Shown here: one piece after another, positions 62,128 to 64,000 of the stretch | Layout: every line of letters starts with the position of its first letter | Numbering within the stretch: position 1 is the stretch's first letter | NCBI RefSeq assembly: GCF_014203395.1 | Contig: NZ_JACHIW010000001.1 | Span: 4,385,501-4,449,500, forward strand | DNA length: 64,000 nucleotides | Reading direction: 5' to 3' | Source of the DNA: Saccharopolyspora phatthalungensis | GTDB lineage: Bacteria; Actinomycetota; Actinomycetes; Mycobacteriales; Pseudonocardiaceae | Program-made: the position numbers and the translations under genes | The notes under the pieces: model-generated | The model's input: the letters and a program-made list of their open reading frames with translations, nothing else | The model's database searches: none | Told to the model about the DNA's origin: nothing

Positions 62128-62351
62128 GACGGGATCACCCCGCTGATCGTGGGCCACAGGCTGCCGCGTGAAACCCCGCTCCGGGCGGTTTCGGCGGACG
62201 CCTCGGTACAGGCGGTCTGCCACTCAGCGTCGTAATGAGTCCAGCGTTCGTGTTCGCGGACTTCGTGGTAAATCGGATCGGTGTGCAAGCACGTGGACTG
62301 GCTGCATCGCCACACAGTGGCCCCGTCAGGGCCGAGAGTTCGACGTGGCAT
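62124..62351 (-). CDS. Small hypothetical protein, 75 residues
   Basis: Starts MPRRTLGPDGATVWRCSQST; CxxxxCLHTDPIYHEVREHE and HYDAEWQTAC contain Cys/His residues that suggest a zinc ribbon or treble-clef-like fold. Its ATG overlaps the stop of the gene above (TAATG) and its stop overlaps the gene below (GTGA). Function unknown. Confidence 0.5.
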   Translation of the reverse strand: MPRRTLGPDGATVWRCSQSTCLHTDPIYHEVREHERWTHYDAEWQTACTEASAETARSGVSRGSLWPTISGVIPS

Positions 62352-62479
62352 TACTGATCACCCCTGGCCGTTCCACGCCGAGCTGGGTAGCACGACCCAA
62401 CCGCGCTCGCCTCCGAGAACATCCGTGCCCGTGCGTCCATGCGTTGGCCCGTGTCGGCCGCGTTGCCGGTACTCGTCAT
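62351..62479 (-). CDS. Very small hypothetical protein, 42 residues
   Basis: From ATG 62479 with GAGGGATGG upstream: MTSTGNAADTGQRMDARARM, then FSEASAVGSCYPARRGTARG. No recognisable domain. Accepted mainly because its stop forms a TAATG overlap with the next gene. Confidence 0.35.
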   Translation of the reverse strand: MTSTGNAADTGQRMDARARMFSEASAVGSCYPARRGTARGDQ

Positions 62480-62791
62480 GTCGCCATCCCTCGTACCCGG
62501 TGTAGTCGCCGTGGTGTGGCCGGCGACCAGCTCCGAACAGCCAACTCCGTTGCTGACTTGTCGGGCACTGGCCACCGACCGTTCCCCGGTGCCCGTGTCG
62601 GGGGGCTTCCACTGACTCCGGGGCCGTAGCGGCTCCGTTGCGCTACGTAGTCAGCAGGCAACCCCGTGGCCAAGGTGGTGGGTAAGCACGTGGGCGAAAG
62701 TCCCACACCTGGACGTGTCACCCCATTTGCCAAAGTGGCTACGCTGGTCTGCGGAACGGACACACACTGTTGCAACTCAACGGGAGTGCTC
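62480..62791. promoter_or_regulatory. Divergent spacer upstream of the XRE regulator
   Basis: 312 nt without an accepted gene. A -10-like TACGCT at 62740-62745 lies about 45 nt before the regulator ATG at 62792; no clear -35 was found. The perfect repeat-like GTGGGCGAAAGTCCCAC near 62690 is a small hairpin. The leftward small-gene operon should start from this spacer too. Confidence 0.4.
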
Positions 62792-62890
62792 ATGGCTCGT
62801 AGGCCCGAGTCAGTGGCGAAGCTTCACCGCGACGTAGGCGCAGCCTTGGCTGCGTACATTGAAGCGTCCCCGTTGAGTCAAAGTGACCTA

Positions 62891-63782
62891 AAGGTTGTCC
62901 CGTAATCACGGGTCTCGGTGGCAGTGGATCATGTACGGGTGCAGGTGATCGGGATTGACCAGCCGGCGTGGATACCGACGTTCACGGGGCTGTCGGTGCG
63001 GCAGTTCGGCAAGCTGGTGAGCATCGTGCGAGGTCGTGGCGCCGAGCAGACCGGCGCCGGCCGCCGGTGGGGGCTGTCGCTGGACGACCGGGTACTGCTG
63101 GTCGCGGTGTACTACCGCACCAACCTGACCTTGCGACAGGTCGCGTTGCTGTTCGATATTTCCAAGTCCGCGGCCGGGCGGGTCGTGGACCACCTGGGCC
63201 CGTATCTCGCGTTGTCGCCGGCCATGCGCAAGCACAGCCCGGACACGGTGCTGATCGTGGACGGCACTTTGGTGCCCACCCATGACCGAAGCGTGAGTGC
63301 GTCGTCGAAGAACTACCGGTACTCGACCAACCTGCAGGTCGTCATCGACGCCAACACCCGCCTGACGGTCGCGATCGGAAAACCCCTGCCGGGCAACCGT
63401 AACGACTGCCGTGCCTACACCGAATCGGGTGTCGACCAGGACTGCTCGGGCGCGCAGGTGATGGGTGACGGCGGCTATCAAGGCAACCGTGAGGTGATCA
63501 TGCCCTATCGCAAACCCACTGACGGCAGCGAGCTTCCCGAGTGGAAAGAGGAGCTCAACAGCGTTCACAGGCGAGTCCGCGCCCGCGTCGAGCATGCACT
63601 GGCGCACATGAAGTCCTGGAACATCCTCCGTAACTGCCGACGCAAACGTGACGGCGTCTGGCACGCCGCCAGGGGCGTGGCCCTCATGCGCAACCTCGTG
63701 ATGACTCACTGATGCCAATCCCCCCACACGGGACTCGTTTCCCTTGCACACCACCAACACTTGATCATTACGGGACAGGCTT
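62891..63782 (+). mobile_element. IS5-type insertion sequence, 892 bp
   Basis: Flanked by TA duplications in the middle of an XRE gene. Ends are AAGGTTGTCCCGTAATCA (left) and TGATCATTACGGGACAGGCTT (right), matching as inverted repeats over TGTCCCGTAAT with AAG at the tips. Removing the element restores the reading frame exactly, so the insertion is clean and recent. Confidence 0.9.
62918..63712 (+). CDS. IS5-type transposase (DDE_Tnp_4)
   Basis: 264 residues from GTG 62918. HTH with LTLRQVALLFDISKSAAGRV, then DDE residues in VLIVDGTLVPTHD (D), VMGDGGYQGNREVI (D) and RARVEHALAHMKSWNILRNC (E). Full length, so probably active. Confidence 0.9.
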   Translation: MAVDHVRVQVIGIDQPAWIPTFTGLSVRQFGKLVSIVRGRGAEQTGAGRRWGLSLDDRVLLVAVYYRTNLTLRQVALLFDISKSAAGRVVDHLGPYLALSPAMRKHSPDTVLIVDGTLVPTHDRSVSASSKNYRYSTNLQVVIDANTRLTVAIGKPLPGNRNDCRAYTESGVDQDCSGAQVMGDGGYQGNREVIMPYRKPTDGSELPEWKEELNSVHRRVRARVEHALAHMKSWNILRNCRRKRDGVWHAARGVALMRNLVMTH

Positions 63783-64000
63783 TAGCGTGCGTGACCAATT
63801 ACCACCGGACGTCTATTTCTCACATTAAAGCGGGTCGCCAATTTGCCGAACGAAATTTCTGGGCTAAGGCAGACGAGGCGCTCGGCGCGGGTGGAGCGCT
63901 AGTGGCACACTACGACAACGTATGTGACCAAGAGGAACAATTGAGGCGAGCCGAGGCCGACACTCTACAGTCCGAGCGCCGAGCGCGAGCACAAGCACTG

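Larger units (their letters stand above)
62792..64000 (+). pseudogene. XRE-family regulator gene split by an IS, continues beyond the window
   Basis: The 5' part, 62792-62890, reads MARRPESVAKLHRDVGAALA then AYIEASPLSQSDL. The frame resumes after the IS at 63785: ACVTNYHRTSISHIKAGRQF, then AERNFWAKADEALGAGGALV to the window edge. Joined, this is an XRE helix-turn-helix (SQSDLACVTNYHRTSISHIK) followed by the FWAKADEALGAGGALV segment usual in Streptomyces regulators. TA is duplicated at 62889-62890 and 63783-63784. It would be divergent from the small-gene/JmjC operon and was probably its regulator. Confidence 0.85.

Noticed and set aside
62690..62706. tRNA-like fold in the spacer before the XRE gene
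   Set aside because: Only one small hairpin is present; no acceptor stem, anticodon arm or T-loop could be drawn.
57166..62791. CRISPR array near cas1
   Set aside because: No regularly spaced direct repeats, cas2 or effector genes were seen; Cas1 stands alone.
50693..62791. Exact casposon terminal repeats and target duplication
   Set aside because: Candidate arms at 50424/50480 have no partner I could find at the right side, so no ends are claimed.

Overview
The window is high-GC, gene-dense DNA from a filamentous actinomycete, most likely a Saccharopolyspora/pseudonocardial-type genome (inference from GC-rich codon use, a complete conservon cvnA-E, many TetR regulators and ATGA-coupled operons). 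No rRNA, tRNA or CRISPR array was seen.

Chromosomal part (1-50.3 kb). 1-418 is the cut-off start of an HTH protein. 1.2-8.7 kb is a lipid/acyl-CoA catabolic locus: SDR and TetR on +, then a minus-strand operon of HAD remnant, APH-like kinase, acyl-CoA dehydrogenase, SDR, two overlapping acyl-CoA dehydrogenases and a MaoC hydratase. 8.8-12.3 kb holds a DinB-like protein, a secreted protein, a Cdh-like lipoprotein and a TetR gene with two palindromic operators, followed by a VOC pseudogene. 12.5-18.3 kb looks like a choline-to-betaine locus (GMC oxidoreductase, APC permease, aldehyde dehydrogenase, divergent TetR). Then come a coiled-coil DivIVA-like protein, a PPOX protein, an S37 peptidase and an acyltransferase. 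23.3-27.2 kb is a five-gene conservon whose P450 lacks the usual ExxR arginine. 27.4-32.9 kb is a CitA/CitB-type two-component system divergent from a tctCBA tripartite tricarboxylate transporter. 33.9-37.8 kb is a SorC-type regulator with two operators in front of an MFS-sulfatase operon. 42-48.8 kb is an RpiR-controlled FAD oxidase, hydantoinase A/B and MFS operon.

Decayed and mobile spots: an IS1634-type element splits a small secreted-protein gene (38.1-40.2 kb); a copper amine oxidase fragment and a truncated MerR gene follow; an IS5-type element with roughly 425-bp inverted arms sits at 48.9-50.3 kb; a clean 892-bp IS5-type element splits an XRE regulator at the right edge.

The most unusual region is 50.4-59.2 kb. 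It encodes a stand-alone Cas1 integrase fused to a transposase-type HTH domain, a family B DNA polymerase with intact exonuclease and polymerase motifs (but one frameshift), an HNH-like zinc protein, a ParB/Srx-like protein and a small HTH protein. This is the gene set of a casposon (self-synthesising Cas1 transposon), here in an actinomycete and without cas2, effector genes or a CRISPR array. Next to it (59.2-62.5 kb) is a possible RiPP-like cassette: a 49-residue Gly/Asp-rich peptide with a strong SD, a perfect 14-bp hairpin, a JmjC/cupin oxygenase and a convergent APH-like kinase, headed by four small coupled genes and a divergent XRE regulator now broken by the IS.
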